Assembly (NCBI GenBank): GCA_945862325.1
Contig: CAMAXZ010000033.1
Span: 1 to 46,512 of the forward strand
Length of the DNA stretch: 46,512 bases
From: Klebsiella pneumoniae
Lineage (GTDB): Bacteria; Myxococcota_A; UBA796; SXON01
Reading direction: 5' to 3'
Shown: positions 44,701 to 46,512 of the stretch, piece by piece
Layout: each line of letters starts with the position of its first letter
Numbering within the stretch: the stretch's first letter is position 1
The notes under the pieces: model-generated
Told to the model about the DNA's origin: nothing
Database searches by the model: none
Seen by the model: only the letters and a program-made list of their open reading frames with translations
Position numbers and translations under genes: made by a program

Positions 44701-45155
44701 GCCTCATCCAGGTGTACCAGGACTACGACACCGCCGCAGCGTCGTTGTACTTCCAGGGCCTCACGTACTTCGCCTACGCGGACATGGTCTACAACGTGCC
44801 GGCGCCTCCGGGCTTCTCCGAGGACGAAGAGTCGATCTGGCGGCAGGCGCTCGACGACCGGCTCCGTCTCCCGGCGGAGGACAAGGGGCGCGCGCGCCTC
44901 GCCGCGGCGCTCGAGAAGTCCCGCGCCGAGAAGCGTTGGTCGACCTGGAACAGCAAGGCGCTCGCCGCCCTGAACGACCGGTTCCCCAAAGAGTTCCCGG
45001 CCGAGCACGCGGAGAGCCGCGGCAAGGTCGCGGGCGGCACGGACGCCTTCGGCGGCCCTGTCAGCCTCGATCCGGTCGTCAGCACCGCTGGCGCCGGCGG
45101 CGCGAGCCCCGCGCCGACCCCCGCGCCCGCGCCGGCCCCCGGAGGCACCCCGTGA
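41766..45155 (+). CDS. Large periplasmic TPR protein, GltD-like
   Basis: This 1129-residue protein has a signal peptide (AALASFTASSAVAA), then an initial coiled coil and about 14 or more TPR/YbgF-type repeats spread over its length, including YPRTQHTPDMLFRLSDLYFE, ALFNAANNYDVGGKAEEAIRYFE and IFNAAFLRVGNGEHDAAA. A Pro/Ala-rich tail ends it. In Myxococcus a large TPR protein GltD (AgmU, about 1200 residues) is encoded just before the TPR lipoprotein GltE, the same order as here. It is probably a periplasmic scaffold. ATGA overlap with the preceding gene. Confidence 0.72.
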   Translation: MKTRTILIAALASFTASSAVAADKPIAADALEWASFRDTLTRYSERMKEFEGEVGEILDAQERDEREKIAAAYGAAIKQTEDSEAALRRVAIQRLEAFLQKYPRTQHTPDMLFRLSDLYFEESEVEYSARMEEYEALERQLDANPTMVLPEPPNKNYSKSIGMYRQLLRSWPDHELAPDTLYMLAWCLNSNNADQFDAEAARDVYKVIAERHASSPFANDANMQLGEYYFDQPSITQTPTAIRYYEAVLTDGPDGRNYDKAIYKLGWSHYKLNNYDRALAYLVQLLDTSDAQLLQTGKESNMRPEAVQYLAISYADIADRTGTDAVSVLRNHFRQIGDPRKWQHDVAERLAEILWVQARWEQSIAAYAFLQDNWPNHPTNPIYQQNIALIWKGSTRNAFTPPRTDLPPMPFPNEAASDAAFAQLSKKYVDGSDWANANRSNPDAIAAARKFIEDSLAQVATGQLALAQETRSVDDFREAARLLDDFLDKFPFAASYDEYEWYRAYALFESRQFPEADAAYTQILKNERSPYRDGARLQLVAARNQVVLDKYGRIDIRSPDAIVERTETSAWGKELVRYVVSDEQRAFIAACDDVLNRDFNDPEHAPNAEKDRPALAYAAANIHLEYGQIPEARERLNAIIARFPRRDEAVYAAQQIIASYSAEGDNANVEALAGRFRAMDLGESPEAKLTLKTFENAEQSAAFVIAYDKGQAGDKLGAAAAYLDFIKRFPQSEFVKDALFNAANNYDVGGKAEEAIRYFEQYIQKYPTDDRSKGLYFRIASTYSATLDLPKAISYYDQLAKNFPDHPDAPAAIFNAAFLRVGNGEHDAAARGYERYATLYATNPDAEPTFWRAGEQWEAVGEAQALDFYQRYLKRYAAQDPNHAIQAWHKQAKIFEKRKDTRRFTQAWEGIQQVFGSADPARLSARSRSLAAEGALTGLEQRYQAFTQVKWGRTEAQNVEILLTKKPEELKSLTDEAVRLIQVYQDYDTAAASLYFQGLTYFAYADMVYNVPAPPGFSEDEESIWRQALDDRLRLPAEDKGRARLAAALEKSRAEKRWSTWNSKALAALNDRFPKEFPAEHAESRGKVAGGTDAFGGPVSLDPVVSTAGAGGASPAPTPAPAPAPGGTP

Positions 45156-46512
45156 CCCTGCGCACCCTCGCCCTCGTCGCGATCTTCCTCCCCGCCTGCG
45201 CGCCGAAGGCGCCGATCGCGTCACCGCCCACGGTCGAGCCCGCCCCGGCGCCAGCCGCGGCGCCGACGCCGGTCGAGGCGGTCGCGGCGCAGCCCGAACC
45301 CGCGCCGATGCCCGTCGCGGCGTCGCCGCCGCCCGCCGATGGTTCGCTCGCGGCCGACGCGCGCCGCAACTTCGACGACGCCGTGGCGCTCCTCACCGCG
45401 AACGATCCCGCGAAGACGCAGCGCGCGCTCGATCTGCTCGCCGGGCTCGCGGGGCAGTACCCCGAGATCGGGGCCATCCACTACAACATGGGCGTCGCGT
45501 ACCAGGCGCTCGGTCGCGACAGCGAGGCGCGTCGCGCCTGGACCCGCGCCACCGAGGTCGAGCCCGCGACGGCGAAGGCGTGGCTGAACCTCAGCGTCCT
45601 GGCCGCCCGCGAGAACCGCCCAGAGATCGCGCTCTCTCAGGTGCAGAGCGGGCTCCGGTACAAACCGGAGAGCATCGAGCTGCGCGTGGCGCTCATCTCC
45701 TTGCTTCGAAAGACGGGTCGCCACCCCGAGGCGATCCGCGAGGCGAAGGCCGCGCTGCAGATCAGCACGCGGTCGGTGCCCATCTACACCAACCTCGCCC
45801 TGGTCTACATGGACCTCGGTCAGCTCGACCTCGCCAAGTTCGCCCTCGAAAAGGCGCAGGCCGACATTCCGGGCGCCGATCAGAACGCACAGCTCCAGGC
45901 CCAGCTCGGCGAGGTCTACCTTCGTCAGAACTTCCCGGGCGACGCCCTGAACGCCTTCAAGAAGGCGCTCGAGCTGGACCCGCTGAACCTGCCGGCATTG
46001 CAGTTCCTCGCGAGTTACCACCTGGACAATCGCGCGTATGTCGACGCGCTCCCCCTGCTCGAGCGCGCGGCCCAGCTCGCGCCGAACGACGCCGGCGTGC
46101 GCATGTCCCTCGGCATCGCGCTCCGCGGCGTCGGTCGGTACGACGACGCCCGTCGTGCGTACGAAGAGGCCCTCCGCCTCGACCCGGGCAACGCCGAGCC
46201 GCACCGAAACCTCGCGGTCCTCTACGGCGACTACATGGTCGATCCCGCGACCGGGTCCAAGGAGTACGACAAGGCGGTCGCGTCGATCGAGGCGTACCGC
46301 AAGGCGGGCGGCGGGCCGCCGGCCGACCTCGACGCCTGGGTCGTCTCCGTCCAGAAAGAGAAGAAGAAGATCGAGGACGCGAAGAAGCGCGCGGACGCCC
46401 GCAAGCAGCGCGAGGCCGAGGAGGCCGCCGCCGCGGCGGCGGCGGCGGCGGCCGCTCCGGCGGTCCCGGTGACCGAGCCCGTGCCGGCCCCGGTCGACGC
46501 GTGGGGGGCCCC
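45152..46512 (+). CDS. TPR lipoprotein, GltE-like (cut by window end)
   Basis: The frame is open from a GTG (GTGA overlap with the preceding stop) to the window edge, giving 453 codons without a stop. A leader ends in lipobox LPAC (Cys16). Next are a Pro/Ala-rich linker of about 45 residues and eight or so canonical TPRs (YPEIGAIHYNMGVAYQALGR, LQAQLGEVYLRQNFPGDALN, LGIALRGVGRYDDARRAYEEAL). A basic helix and an Ala-rich stretch of GCG/GCC codons come last. It matches the GltE (AglT) type, an outer-membrane TPR lipoprotein of about 470 residues, so little is missing. Confidence 0.8.
   Translation, partial: MTLRTLALVAIFLPACAPKAPIASPPTVEPAPAPAAAPTPVEAVAAQPEPAPMPVAASPPPADGSLAADARRNFDDAVALLTANDPAKTQRALDLLAGLAGQYPEIGAIHYNMGVAYQALGRDSEARRAWTRATEVEPATAKAWLNLSVLAARENRPEIALSQVQSGLRYKPESIELRVALISLLRKTGRHPEAIREAKAALQISTRSVPIYTNLALVYMDLGQLDLAKFALEKAQADIPGADQNAQLQAQLGEVYLRQNFPGDALNAFKKALELDPLNLPALQFLASYHLDNRAYVDALPLLERAAQLAPNDAGVRMSLGIALRGVGRYDDARRAYEEALRLDPGNAEPHRNLAVLYGDYMVDPATGSKEYDKAVASIEAYRKAGGGPPADLDAWVVSVQKEKKKIEDAKKRADARKQREAEEAAAAAAAAAAAPAVPVTEPVPAPVDAWGA

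Noticed and set aside
41748..45224. A very long open frame antisense to the large TPR gene
   Set aside because: High-GC genes leave open frames on the opposite strand. Its translation is Arg/Val/Leu-rich without domains, while the plus strand has a signal peptide and TPRs.

Overview
This is a gene-dense, very GC-rich bacterial chromosome segment. I find about 46 protein genes and 3 tRNAs, with almost no intergenic space and frequent 1-4 base start/stop overlaps. The many lipoproteins and TPR proteins, a sigma-54 activator, a Ski2-like helicase, a tandem-BMC shell protein and a cluster resembling the myxobacterial Glt/Nfs envelope machinery all point to Myxococcota or a close deltaproteobacterial relative. 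That placement is inference, since no rRNA marker is present. There are no insertion sequences, phage genes or CRISPR arrays, so this is core-type chromosome with some unusual passengers.

Layout. Bases 1-6.2 kb: the end of a PEGA-domain protein, a TPR/methyltransferase fusion, a GT-C-like membrane protein, and cobT coupled to an Asp-box lipoprotein. Bases 6.2-12.4 kb: a UPF0104-type membrane protein facing a tightly coupled five-gene operon (PfkB sugar/nucleoside kinase, SIR2-like protein, FAH-family hydrolase, membrane protein, gamma-glutamyltransferase). Bases 12.4-15.1 kb: a lipoprotein, a four-cluster ferredoxin, an orphan BMC-T microcompartment shell protein and a TPR membrane protein. 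Bases 15.1-16.4 kb: a peroxiredoxin, thioredoxin and DUF6952-like trio. Bases 16.4-20.7 kb, minus strand: a lipoprotein, gltX, tRNA-Gln and tRNA-Glu ending in an intrinsic terminator, followed by a Ski2-like helicase. At 20.8 kb lies a radical-SAM-like protein that has lost its cluster-binding cysteines.

Bases 21.9-31.2 kb form one long co-directional run of housekeeping genes: DUF177, rpmF, plsX, acpP, fabF, rpiB, glyA, nrdR, ribD, ribE, ribBA, ribH and nusB. It joins lipid, one-carbon, deoxynucleotide-regulation and flavin metabolism. The RibBA protein has an intact DHBP-synthase half, but its GTP-cyclohydrolase-II half has lost the zinc and catalytic residues. A convergent glutamine amidotransferase overlaps nusB. 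Beyond it lie an A-type Fe-S carrier, a 2Fe-2S ferredoxin and tRNA-Phe.

Bases 32.9-36.7 kb (minus strand) carry an SppA protease fused to an outer-membrane-like beta domain and co-translated with an NtrC-type regulator. dacB lies opposite. From 38.65 kb a good promoter leads into a four-gene cluster: a small secreted protein, two large TPR/coiled-coil periplasmic proteins and a TPR lipoprotein cut by the window end. It resembles the GltC-GltD-GltE (NfsC-D-E) part of the myxobacterial trans-envelope complex.

Best candidates for something new are the ferredoxin/BMC-T pair, the synthetase-tRNA-Gln-tRNA-Glu unit, the cysteine-less radical-SAM/twitch protein, the SIR2-containing metabolic operon, and a recurrent TAC-type -10 element 5-9 bases before start codons that suggests leaderless mRNAs.
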